DNA of 64,000 nt from Helicobacter fennelliae (GTDB lineage: Bacteria; Campylobacterota; Campylobacteria; Campylobacterales; Helicobacteraceae). Of the stretch, positions 23,188-31,729 are shown one piece after another. Location: contig NZ_UGIB01000001.1 in assembly GCF_900451005.1 (NCBI RefSeq), forward strand, positions 1,984,001-2,048,000. The letters are read 5' to 3'. Position 1 is the stretch's first letter, and each line of letters starts with the position of its first letter. Below the pieces are notes generated by a model, which made no database searches, had not been told where the DNA came from, and saw nothing but the letters and a program-made list of their open reading frames with translations. Both the position numbers and the translations under genes were made by a program.

Positions 23188-23740
23188 TTACGACTCTTTT
23201 ACTTATAATATTTATTATTATTTGTATGAGCTTGGTATCAAGCCACAAGTATGCAAAAACGATTTTGCCAAAAGCTTGCAGGAGGTGAGGGATTTTGTCG
23301 ATTCATTTGATTATATTGTGATTTCTCCGGGCTTTGGAAGCCCCAAAGATTCTGGGCTAAGCATTCCTATCATTCAGGCATTTGCCCCGCACAAAAAGAT
23401 TCTAGGTGTGTGTTTAGGACATCAATGTATCGCCACAGCTTTTGGTGGCAAAGTAGAAAAAATGCCAACGCCAATGCACGCCAAAAGCACTTCTTGCTTT
23501 TTTACGCCAAATGCGCTTTGCAATGGGATTTCTTCGCCATTTCAAGTTGCTTTGTATCATTCGCTTTTTGTGAGTGAGCTTGGGGAGTGTCAAGAGCTTG
23601 GATTTGCGCATATCAAAGGCTTAAAAATTCCGATGATTCTCAAGCACAAACACTACCAAACCTATGGCGTGCAATTCCACCCAGAATCTATTTTGGGACA
23701 CAATGGCAAGATGATTCTAAAAAATTTCCTAGCCCTCTAA
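23165..23740 (+). CDS. pabA: Aminodeoxychorismate synthase component II, glutamine amidotransferase
   Basis: A 191-residue class I amidotransferase starts MKLLLIDNYDSFTYN and has ISPGFGSPKDSG, GVCLGHQCIA with the nucleophilic Cys, and VQFHPESILG with the His-Glu pair. Position right after pabB-pabC, with a 23-base overlap, assigns it to p-aminobenzoate synthesis rather than tryptophan, which has its own trpG in this window. Confidence 0.88.
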   Translation: MKLLLIDNYDSFTYNIYYYLYELGIKPQVCKNDFAKSLQEVRDFVDSFDYIVISPGFGSPKDSGLSIPIIQAFAPHKKILGVCLGHQCIATAFGGKVEKMPTPMHAKSTSCFFTPNALCNGISSPFQVALYHSLFVSELGECQELGFAHIKGLKIPMILKHKHYQTYGVQFHPESILGHNGKMILKNFLAL

Positions 23741-23850
23741 GTGTGTAAATTTACAAATACAAAACACCAAATATTTTAACCACATTTACGCTACAATACC
23801 CACCTATATCCAGAATCTCAAATTTTAAGTTTAAAAATCTTGAGTTTAGA

Positions 23851-23874
23851 TTTAAGTTTAAGTTTAAGTTTAAA
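23851..23874. repeat. Tandem hexamer TTTAAG, four units
   Basis: TTTAAG TTTAAG TTTAAG TTTAAA runs about 57 bases upstream of the ATG of the phase-variable ATP-grasp gene. Further AAGTTT words lie on both sides (23826-23895). Copy-number change would alter spacing in the probable promoter region. Confidence 0.6.
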
Positions 23875-23930
23875 GTCTAAGTTTAGATTTAAAGTTTGAG
23901 AGCTTTAATTCTATTCTAAAAGGAGCATTT

Positions 23931-25387
23931 ATGCTATTTTACTTACAACAATGTATAAAGCGATGTATTCCAAATACATTAAAGAATATAGTGCGACATA
24001 ATAGATTCTATACAGAGTATATTTTGCCATGGCGTTTAAATTATCAACAAAAAAAAGTTGCAAAACTTGATGATGAAACATTTTTAACAATGAGACATAA
24101 GCATATATTTGGTTATATTCCTAATTTTAAGAATCCACAAACATTTAATGAAAAAATAGTGCATAGAATGCTTTATGATAGAAATCCAATATATAGTGCA
24201 TTAGCTGATAAACTCAAAGCTAGAATCTATATTGCTACTTGTTTGCAAGAGCTTCAAAATACTGCAAATATATCTCATACATCAAACATATCTGCTACTA
24301 TGTCTAATACTACTATATCTATTAATACTATGGGGGGGGGGGGCAGAGCAAAAGTAATGCTTTAGATTCTAAGCATTCAAATCTTTCAGATTCTGTTTCT
24401 TATTCAAATCATTTAGAATCTTTACATAAAGTAGATTCTGCAACTTTTAATTCTAATTCCTTAGATTCTTTAAATTCAAATTATTCAAATCTTTCTAATC
24501 ATTTAAAATCTAAAAATTTAGATTTTAGTTTAGATTCTGCTACTCACAAGTTGGATTCTGTTAGTTTAGATTCTAAGCATTCTCAATCTCTTGATTCTGT
24601 TTCTTATTCTAATCATTTAGATTCTAAAAATTTAGATTCTGTTTCAAATCTTTCAGATTCTAATTCCTTAGATTCTATTAATTTGCATTCCATAGATTCT
24701 GCAACTCTTTCTTTACTCTTTATGCCTATTGATGATATACAAGACAAACTCTTTGAGACAAATACTTGTGAGTTTTTGCCAAAGATTTATGGAATCTATA
24801 AGAATGTAGAAGAGATTGATTTTACACATCTTCCACAAAGCTTTGTTTTAAAAACAAATCATGATTGTGGAGGAGTAGTCTTAGTGCAAGATAAAGATGA
24901 GTTTTTAAATAATAAAAAAGTATTTCAAGAATCTATGGATAAATTAAGAAAACATTTAAATACAAATTATTATACAAAGACTAGAGAGTGGCATTATGAT
25001 AATATAGAGCCTAGAGTATTTGTGGAGGAGATGCTTGGGGAGAATTTGAGTGATTATAGATTCCATTGTTTTGGTGGAGATATTAGCTTTATTCAAATTG
25101 CAAATTCCTCTCACACCACAAATGATATATTTAACACCAAATGGCAACACCTTCCTATGCACTATCTCAATCCGCCAAGCCAAACAAAAATCTCAAAGCC
25201 AAATAAGCTTAGTGATATGCTAAATATCGCCCATACATTATCTTTGCCTATTAATTATGTGCGAGTGGATTTGTATGTAATCAAAAATAAAATTTTTGTA
25301 GGCGAGCTTACTTTTACTCCAAATGGTGGGACAGCAAAATTCACTCCACAGGAATGGGATAAAACTTTGGGGGATTTGTGGCAATGA
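23931..25387 (+). CDS. Phase-variable TupA-like ATP-grasp protein, out of frame in this sequence
   Basis: The 5' part (23931-24365) starts after AAAAGGAGC and reads NPQTFNEKIVHRMLYDRNPIYSALADKLKARIYI, the usual N-terminal pattern of TupA-like ATP-grasp proteins of surface polysaccharide clusters. It stops soon after a run of 12 G (24332-24343). From the run onward the next frame is open to 25387: first a long Ser/Leu/Asp/Asn-rich block, then the rest of the ATP-grasp fold (SFVLKTNHDCGGVVLVQDK, RVFVEEML, INYVRVDLYV, VGELTFTPNGG). With 13 or 10 G the halves join into a protein of about 485 residues. As read here the gene is OFF. Confidence 0.82.
24332..24343. repeat. Poly-G tract (12 G), phase-variation switch
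   Basis: Twelve consecutive G lie in the coding frame right after the codon for Met134 and are followed by CAGAGC. Gain of one G or loss of two restores the downstream frame. Such tracts switch surface genes by slipped-strand mispairing in Helicobacter and Campylobacter. Confidence 0.9.
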
Positions 25388-26706
25388 TGAAAACTTCAAA
25401 TATTATATTTTTATGTGTTGGTTGCATTATCGGTTGGGGTGCATTTATATTGCCCGGAGAATTGTTTTTAAAAATTGGCTTAATAAACACATTTATCGGG
25501 CTTGGAATTGGAGCTACACTCGTTGGGCTTATTGCGCGTAATTATGTCTATGTGCTTTCTAAATTTCCACAAGTTGGAGGGGAATTCATCTTTACTCTAA
25601 ATACCCTAGGCAAAAAACATGGATTTATTTGTGGCTGGTTTTTGAGCCTTGCTTATTTGTGTATCATACCACTAAATGCAACAGCAGCATCTTTGGTGAT
25701 TGATTATTTTGGGCTTGATTTTTTACACATTATGCCAATGTATCGCATCCATGAGACAACAATATATTTTGGTGATATTTTAATTTCGCTTGCAAGTATT
25801 TTTGTCATCGGGGCTATTAATGCCTTAAATATTCGTATTGTGTTTGGATTTCAAAAAATCTTTACGCTTATTTTGTGTGGAAGTGTTTTGTTATTTTTTG
25901 GGATAATGAGTGCAGATGGAGTATCATATCAAAATCTACACACATATTCTTTTGATTTTTCGCTTCATTCTATTTTTATCGTTATTGCTATATCACCTTG
26001 GCTTTTTTTAGGGTTTGATTGCGGAATCCAAATCGTGCAAGATATAAAATATAACAAAAATAGATTCTGGATTTTTACTATCATATCAATTTTTATTGGC
26101 TTTTTACTTTATACAATGATGATTTGCATTACTGCATTTGGTATTCCTAAAGCAGAATTATCTCTCTATCAATGGGCTACTGGAGAGAGTGTCTATCGAT
26201 ATTTTGGCGTGATTGGAAGTATTATTTTGACATTTGGGATTATAGGTGCTATTGCGAGCGGGATAAATGGATTTTTTATCACTACAAATAAAGTTCTCTA
26301 TGCTATAACTTTACACCATATCCTGCCACGATTTTTCCTAAAACTTAACCGCCACAACATTGCACACAGAATCACCATAGGCATAATGCTTGCTTCAGCT
26401 ATCATGCCATTTTTTGGGAGAAAGGCTTTGCTCTATGTTGTCGATATGGCTTCTATCGGTATTGTCATCGCCTTTTTGTATGTCAATATCATTACCTTTA
26501 TGCTCAAATACAAAGAAAATCACAAATACGATATATTGGCTATCATTGGAATTGCGATAAGTATATTTTTCTTTTTGCTTTTGTTTTTGCCATTTTCACC
26601 AAGTGTGCTTAAGCTTCCATCTATCATCGCTCTTGTGATTTGGATTTTTTTGGGGATTGTTTTTTATTATAGTTCGACAAAAACTTTTGTTGTTCATAAT
26701 GATTGA
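25384..26706 (+). CDS. APC-superfamily amino acid permease
   Basis: This roughly 440-residue protein has about twelve hydrophobic segments and starts MMKTSNIIFLCVGCIIGWGAFILPGE, with the glycine-rich GxxIGxG-type first helix of APC transporters (G-C-I-I-G-W-G). The ATG codons at 25384/25387 overlap the TGA of the ATP-grasp gene (ATGATGA), with GGGGGA upstream. The substrate cannot be read from sequence. Coupling suggests that the poly-G switch could influence its translation. Confidence 0.8.
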   Translation: MMKTSNIIFLCVGCIIGWGAFILPGELFLKIGLINTFIGLGIGATLVGLIARNYVYVLSKFPQVGGEFIFTLNTLGKKHGFICGWFLSLAYLCIIPLNATAASLVIDYFGLDFLHIMPMYRIHETTIYFGDILISLASIFVIGAINALNIRIVFGFQKIFTLILCGSVLLFFGIMSADGVSYQNLHTYSFDFSLHSIFIVIAISPWLFLGFDCGIQIVQDIKYNKNRFWIFTIISIFIGFLLYTMMICITAFGIPKAELSLYQWATGESVYRYFGVIGSIILTFGIIGAIASGINGFFITTNKVLYAITLHHILPRFFLKLNRHNIAHRITIGIMLASAIMPFFGRKALLYVVDMASIGIVIAFLYVNIITFMLKYKENHKYDILAIIGIAISIFFFLLLFLPFSPSVLKLPSIIALVIWIFLGIVFYYSSTKTFVVHND

Positions 26707-26743
26707 ATTACAATATGACAGGCTTCAACAAGGATTGTTTAAG

Positions 26744-26780
26744 TGGATTGCCACGCAGTTTTGCAACTGCTTGCAATGAC
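26744..26780. repeat. Dispersed palindromic repeat, inverted copy
   Basis: GGATTGCCACGCAG...GCTTGCAATGACG is the reverse-oriented form of the GTCATTGCGAG...GTGGCAATCC repeat. It lies between the permease and the flgE promoter. A degenerate GATTCTTAGCTTGTGCTCAGAATGACGAGG follows at about 26831-26861. Confidence 0.6.
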
Positions 26781-26900
26781 GCATATCATTCTTGGCAAAT
26801 GACGATTGAATTCACTTTTGCGTTTTTTCTGGATTCTTAGCTTGTGCTCAGAATGACGAGGTGTTTTTAGATTCTAGATTCTATAAATAATCAAAACATT

Positions 26901-26916
26901 TGGCATACTTATTGCT
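26901..26916 (+). promoter_or_regulatory. Sigma-54 promoter of flgE
   Basis: TGGCAT-ACTTA-TTGCT matches the sigma-54 consensus TGGCAC-N5-TTGCW, with GG and GC exactly ten bases apart. Transcription should start near 26927, leaving a leader of about 24 bases with AAGGAA before the flgE ATG. Hook genes are RpoN-dependent in Helicobacter. Confidence 0.85.
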
Positions 26917-26950
26917 TATCTATCTCAAATCTTCAAGACAAAGGAATAAA

Positions 26951-29101
26951 ATGCTAAGGTCATTATGGTCAGGTGTAAGCGGTATGCAAGCACATCAAAT
27001 TGCGCTAGATATTGAAAGTAATAACATTGCAAATGTCAATACGACTGGCTTTAAATACTCTCGAGCATCTTTTGTAGATATGCTCTCTCAGACAAAGCTC
27101 ATTGCCACTGCGCCATATAAAACAGGGCTTGGTGGTATGAATGACTTTTCAGTTGGCTTGGGCGTGGGTATCAATGCCACCACAAAGGTGTTTTCTCAAG
27201 GTAGCACGCAAAATACAGATGTCAAAACCGATATGGCGATTGAGGGCGAAGGGTTTTTTGTCATCAGCCCTGATAAAGGCACGACTCTAAACTATACGCG
27301 CGATGGGAGCTTTTTGTTTGATGCTGATGGCAATCTCGTAACAACGGGCGGATATGTCGTTCAAGGTTGGCTCAAAGATGATCTCAAAAATGCCTCAAAA
27401 ATGAGCGAACAAGAGTTTTATCATATCGATAACACAGGTCCTATCCGCAGTATCCAAATCGATCCAAATATGGTTATGCCCGCACGATCAAGCACGACTA
27501 TCAAATTGCGTGCAAACCTAAATGCCGGAAGACATAGCGATCAAAATGGCAATATTTACGCGCTAGATTCTACTTCAAAAACCCCAGCTGATGGAATTAA
27601 TCCTTTATATGATTCTGCGGGGAATCTCACTCAAATGCAAGAAGATATGGGCGCACTTTTTAATCAAGATGGCGATGCATTTGGCTTGACAGAAAACCAA
27701 GGCATTTGGGTAAGCTACAAAAATGCTCAAATGACAAATAGTGTCGTCAATACCGCAGAAAATAGCTCTGTCTCAATCAATGGCACAAAAGTTTCATTCT
27801 CAAACGATTCGGCGATGAGCGGCATTTCTACATTAGTCGCTGCGCAAAATGCCATTAATGGTGTGAGCGATAAAACCGGCGTAGAAGCCTATATGGAAGG
27901 CAAACTCTTAAAGCTTGTCAATCGCAATGAAATGGACGGCAACGAAAATACAAAAAATATCCACATCACAAAAAGCGGAACAGGCGCATTTCAAAACTTT
28001 GTAGAAGGTGATGCAGATGTTACTTCTTTTCGGTATCGCTATACCAAGTCAGAATCCCCGGATTCTTCCACAGGGCAATTCCGCACGACAGAAGAGTTGA
28101 GACGACTTTTGCAATATGATGCCAATATGATAAAAGAACCCGGAAAGCCATATAATGACAGCACTGCCTCAGTGTCTGTAACGATTAATAAATTTGGTAT
28201 GTTTGAGATTGCCAATAAAGACAACGAAGATGATGAAGTGCAAAATATGTCTATTTTTGTTTCTGGATATGCTTCAGATCAAGTCTCAAGCAATGTGTTA
28301 TTTAAAAACACAATGAGAGGGCTTAATACCGCGTCATTGATTGAGGGTGGAGCGAGTGTTTCGACAACAAGAATCTCACATGCGACACACACAACGACTA
28401 TTGAGCTTTTTGACTCGCTAGGCTCAAAACACACCATTCGTTTTGAATTTGTCAAAACAGGCTCGGTAGAATGGAGTTTCAAGGCTATCGTGCCTGAACC
28501 TTCAGTGATTTATGGTGCTTCAGCGACAAGACCAAATATTTTTGAAGGCGGAAGATTGCGCTTTAATAGTGATGGAAGTCTAGCTGGAATGAATCCTCCA
28601 ATCCTTCAATTTGACCCTAAAAATGGCTCAATAGCACCCCAACGACTCAGTCTTTCATTTGGCTCGACAGGCGGATTTGGTGGGCTTACAAGCGTGGATA
28701 AACAATCTGAAACTTATGCTATTGAGCAGGACGGCTATGGAGCAGGAGATTTGGTTGATATTCGCTTTGATTCTGTGGGCGCGCTTTTGGGTTCATTTAG
28801 CAACGGGCGCACTTTGGCTTTGGCGCAAGTGGCTTTGGCAAATTTCGCGAATAATACAGGGCTTCAGGCAGAGGGTGGTAATGTGTTTTCCTCTACTGGT
28901 AACTCTGGGCAAGCGATGATTGGCGCGGCAAACACGGGAAGAAGGGGTGGTATTTCTGGATCGAAGCTTGAGATGAGTAATGTGGATTTGAGTAGGAGTC
29001 TCACACAGCTTATTGTCGTGCAAAGAGGCTTTCAGGCAAACTCAAAGGCAGTTACAACTTCAGATCAGATACTTAATACTTTGTTGAACTTGAAGCAATA
29101 A
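26951..29101 (+). CDS. flgE: Flagellar hook protein
   Basis: FlgE builds the hook, the universal joint outside the outer membrane. ATG 26951, with AAGGAATAA just upstream, is preferred to the in-frame codon 51 bases earlier because it yields MLRSLWSGVSGMQAHQIALDIESNNIANVNTTGFKYSR, the conserved N-terminal rod/hook motif. The C-terminus MSNVDLSRSLTQLIVVQRGFQANSKAVTTSDQILNTLL is the matching D0 helix. The length of 716 residues is long compared with enteric FlgE but usual for Helicobacter, which have extra surface domains in the middle. Confidence 0.95.
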   Translation: MLRSLWSGVSGMQAHQIALDIESNNIANVNTTGFKYSRASFVDMLSQTKLIATAPYKTGLGGMNDFSVGLGVGINATTKVFSQGSTQNTDVKTDMAIEGEGFFVISPDKGTTLNYTRDGSFLFDADGNLVTTGGYVVQGWLKDDLKNASKMSEQEFYHIDNTGPIRSIQIDPNMVMPARSSTTIKLRANLNAGRHSDQNGNIYALDSTSKTPADGINPLYDSAGNLTQMQEDMGALFNQDGDAFGLTENQGIWVSYKNAQMTNSVVNTAENSSVSINGTKVSFSNDSAMSGISTLVAAQNAINGVSDKTGVEAYMEGKLLKLVNRNEMDGNENTKNIHITKSGTGAFQNFVEGDADVTSFRYRYTKSESPDSSTGQFRTTEELRRLLQYDANMIKEPGKPYNDSTASVSVTINKFGMFEIANKDNEDDEVQNMSIFVSGYASDQVSSNVLFKNTMRGLNTASLIEGGASVSTTRISHATHTTTIELFDSLGSKHTIRFEFVKTGSVEWSFKAIVPEPSVIYGASATRPNIFEGGRLRFNSDGSLAGMNPPILQFDPKNGSIAPQRLSLSFGSTGGFGGLTSVDKQSETYAIEQDGYGAGDLVDIRFDSVGALLGSFSNGRTLALAQVALANFANNTGLQAEGGNVFSSTGNSGQAMIGAANTGRRGGISGSKLEMSNVDLSRSLTQLIVVQRGFQANSKAVTTSDQILNTLLNLKQ

Positions 29102-29128
29102 ATCTAGATTCTATTTTCCATATGATCT

Positions 29129-29265
29129 AAATTCTCTCTTTTTGCTTCTTTTTGCAGATTGCTTCGTTTAGGGCTTATCTTGTATTATTTTGGCGACGCA
29201 CAATATAATGCGACTCACTCGCTAAACTCGCAAAACTACAAAAATAAGCTAAAAATAGAGGATTT
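29129..29265. repeat. MITE-like element, copy 1
   Basis: A 137-bp segment is bounded by AAATTCTCTCTTTTTGCTTC (29129-) and, at its right end, the complement of AAATCCTCTATTTTTAGCTT (ending 29265). It matches 42351-42499 in inverse orientation, including the internal GATTGCTTCGTTT, GGCGACGCAC and AACTCGCAAAACTAC. It fills the gap between flgE and the ABC permease gene. Confidence 0.75.
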
Positions 29266-29302
29266 CTTTGCGCTCTTTTGTGTTTCCATAGATTCCAAAT
29301 CC

Positions 29303-30058
29303 TCACAATAGCTCAATTTTTTTGGCAATCAACCACCGCGCGATAAAATAATATATCGTGCCTATGATGAGTGTCTGGATCGAAATAGTAAGAAGTGAAG
29401 CTTTCATACTATCAAAGCTAAATAATGAACTTGGCAATGAAAATGGTATCAAAAACTCCACAAAATTAATCCCGATAAAAATCATAATCCCAACCATAAA
29501 GCGAAAGCTCTGAATATGAGTAGAATTTAAAATCGCCAAAGTCAAGAGAATCTTTGTCAAAAAGCACAATATTTGAGCCAAAAAATACACACTCAAAATC
29601 ACAAGAATAGCCACATCAGCCGATCGCACATACTCAAAAACAGAGCCAAAAAACTCTGATACATCTACACCGGGCATAACCAAAAACACTTGCAAACTCA
29701 CAATCGCATAAAAAAGACTCGAACACCCAATCAATATAAAACAACTCAAAATTTTCGCGCACAATATAGAATCTAAACTCACAGGCAAACAAAACAAAAG
29801 TATGCCATAAGAGCCAAAAAGATTTTTGCCAAAAATACGAATCACAGACCAAATCTGCATAACAAAAAGCAAAAAAACAGACAAAAACGCCACGCCTATA
29901 CAAAAACTCACAATCCCCTTATCCCAAAAATTATGGATATTTGTGCTTCCACTTCGTATATGCCCGCCGATGATAAGCATACTAACCAAAAAAATCCCCC
30001 CAATCACCACAAATGGAAAAAAAGAGCGTAAAAGCTCATATTTGAGTAACTTCAACAT
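29303..30058 (-). CDS. ABC-2 type transporter permease subunit
   Basis: This 251-residue protein has six hydrophobic segments and no signal peptide. It is encoded directly after an ABC ATPase gene with a 7-base overlap. The layout, a short ATPase plus one permease without a binding protein, suggests an exporter or a lipid/peptide-handling ABC-2 system. The substrate is unknown. Confidence 0.7.
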   Translation of the reverse strand: MLKLLKYELLRSFFPFVVIGGIFLVSMLIIGGHIRSGSTNIHNFWDKGIVSFCIGVAFLSVFLLFVMQIWSVIRIFGKNLFGSYGILLFCLPVSLDSILCAKILSCFILIGCSSLFYAIVSLQVFLVMPGVDVSEFFGSVFEYVRSADVAILVILSVYFLAQILCFLTKILLTLAILNSTHIQSFRFMVGIMIFIGINFVEFLIPFSLPSSLFSFDSMKASLLTISIQTLIIGTIYYFIARWLIAKKIELL

Positions 30059-30750
30059 CTAAAATACTCCTTGTAGATTTCTTCAAGATTTGCAAGATTT
30101 GAATGCTCGGTGAGGATTTCAGAAATAGGCTTATGAAGCTTGATTTGCCCACGATCTAAAAAAATCACCTCATCTAAGATTTTTTGGACATCATACACCA
30201 AATGCGTAGCGATAATCACACTTGCTTGCTTGTTGTAATTATCCATAATGAGCTTAAAAACACGCTCTCTTGCGATGGGATCGACACCTGCGATTGGCTC
30301 ATCAAAGATATATAATTGAGCTTGGCGGGAGAGCGACAAAATAAGGGCGATTTTTTCTTTATTGCCTTTTGAGAGGGTTTTTATTTTGGCATATGGATTG
30401 AGATTGAGCTGGGATGCGAGTTCTTTGGCTTTGTAGCTATCAAAGTCAGCAAAAAAATCACTAAAAAATTTCAATGCATACGATATGCTCCACTCAAGCG
30501 GAATGCAATTTTTATCAGGAAGATACGAGATAAGTGCTTTTGAAGAGTCATTGAGCGGATTTTGGTTAATCAAAACACTGCCACTATATTGCTTTAGTAA
30601 TCCCATAAGGACTTTTATCAATGTTGTTTTGCCACTACCATTTGGACCAAGTAGCCCGATAATCTTTCCTTGTGATATTTGCAAATTAATATCATTGAGT
30701 GCGACATTGACGCCATAAGTTTTTGATAATTGTGAAATTTGGATAAGCAC
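30052..30750 (-). CDS. ABC transporter ATP-binding protein
   Basis: A 232-residue ATPase with Walker A GLLGPNGSGKTTLIK, a signature region KTLSKGNKEKIALILSL, Walker B LYIFDEPIAGVDP and the H-loop IIATHLV. The signature SKGNK in place of LSGGQ is the form common in ABC-2 exporters of the YtrB/BcrA kind. It is the first gene of a two-gene operon with the permease. Start codon ATG with AAAGGAGG just upstream. Confidence 0.88.
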   Translation of the reverse strand: MLIQISQLSKTYGVNVALNDINLQISQGKIIGLLGPNGSGKTTLIKVLMGLLKQYSGSVLINQNPLNDSSKALISYLPDKNCIPLEWSISYALKFFSDFFADFDSYKAKELASQLNLNPYAKIKTLSKGNKEKIALILSLSRQAQLYIFDEPIAGVDPIARERVFKLIMDNYNKQASVIIATHLVYDVQKILDEVIFLDRGQIKLHKPISEILTEHSNLANLEEIYKEYFRC

Positions 30751-31136
30751 AAAGCCTCCTTTGTTTAGGTTTAGAATCTAAAATCATTCTAGTTTAGATT
30801 CTATATTTTGATTTTCACCTTTGCAATGCTTTGGGTTAAAATGACAAAATTATGTGTCATTGCGAGCAATCATGAGATTGCGTGGCAATCCAGAAAATGA
30901 GTTTTAGATTCTATGCCAAACACAAGCGAGCATTAAGAAATCCTCTATTTTTAGGCAGATTTTAGGATTGTATAGAAATTTTAGGCAAGCAAAAACACAA
31001 AAAAGTGTAACAATAGAGTTCATCGCAGGTTAAAAATTTCAAACTCCCTGAAATATGCCTTCTCAAGCAAAGCCCAATGAACGCATAGCAAAAAAGCTAG
31101 GATTTAGATTCTATGGAAATGAGAATCTATAAACAA
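30751..31136. other. Repeat-bearing spacer between the ABC and flagellar operons
   Basis: The spacer contains a GTCATTGCGAG...GTGGCAATCC repeat (30855-30892), a fragment AAATCCTCTATTTTTAG (30941-30957) shared with the MITE-like ends, and the rRNA-insertion hairpin module (30965-31050). It has no ORF of note. Confidence 0.7.
30965..31050. repeat. rRNA-insertion-type hairpin module in an intergenic region
   Basis: 31018-31048 matches the 16S insertion at 14857-14887 (28 of 31 bases). TATAGAAATTTTAGGCAAGC...AAACACAAAA (30971-31001) recurs inverted at 41981-42019. The two AAATTT-rich arms can pair around a loop. Confidence 0.7.
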
Positions 31137-31355
31137 TCAAATCTCCAAAAACTGCTTAGCTATCCTAATCTGCAACATCTGTTTTTTCACATCATCACGT
31201 TCATTTTCTAGCAGCTCAACAACTTGCGCTATCAGCTCTCTTGCCTCAAGCATATCTTCAATATCATCAAAATGAGGCAGATTCTGCGTGAGTTCAAAAG
31301 CCCTTTGAGAATCTTTATTGATAAGGGCGATTTTAAGATTATTGCACCAATTCAT
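31137..31355 (-). CDS. Small FliT-like protein downstream of fliS
   Basis: A 72-residue, mostly helical acidic protein (ALINKDSQRAFELTQNLPHFDDIEDMLEARELIAQVVELLENERDDVKKQM). It overlaps the end of fliS by 17 bases, so it is in the flaG-fliD-fliS operon. Size, helical character and position suit a FliT-type flagellar export chaperone, but there is no motif that proves it. It could be a Helicobacter-specific flagellar protein. Confidence 0.6.
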   Translation of the reverse strand: MNWCNNLKIALINKDSQRAFELTQNLPHFDDIEDMLEARELIAQVVELLENERDDVKKQMLQIRIAKQFLEI

Positions 31356-31722
31356 TATGGTGTATTTCTCTCCACGCCTCTAATAATCCCTTGGCGACAT
31401 TTAAGACAATATCGATTTTTTCTGGATTGTTTTCGACATTCGCTTGAGTGAGAAGCTTTATTTGATGTGTATAAAGTCCTGTAAGATATACCGCGACATC
31501 TCCACCTTTTTCATAATCCAAAATATTCAAAAGCTCTGTAAAAATATCTGTAATGCGATTAATGTAGTAAATCTTTTTCTCAATATCCCCACACTCAATA
31601 TTGCGCCTTGCTTGACCACCAAATCTCAAAATCCCCTCATAGAGCATTTCAATAAGCTTGGCTGGAGATTCTACTGAAACATTATTTTGCTGATACAAAC
31701 TATAAGCATTGCTTCTCATCAT
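31339..31722 (-). CDS. fliS: Flagellar export chaperone FliS
   Basis: FliS binds flagellin in the cytosol and keeps it from polymerising before export. The N-terminus NAYSLYQQNNVSVESPAKLIEMLYEGILRFGGQARRNIE is the conserved FliS start, followed by the helical bundle (INRITDIFTELLNILDYEKGGDVAVYLTGLYTHQIKLL). Length 127 residues. It lies seven bases after fliD. Confidence 0.93.
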   Translation of the reverse strand: MMRSNAYSLYQQNNVSVESPAKLIEMLYEGILRFGGQARRNIECGDIEKKIYYINRITDIFTELLNILDYEKGGDVAVYLTGLYTHQIKLLTQANVENNPEKIDIVLNVAKGLLEAWREIHHNELVQ

Positions 31723-31729
31723 TTATCCT

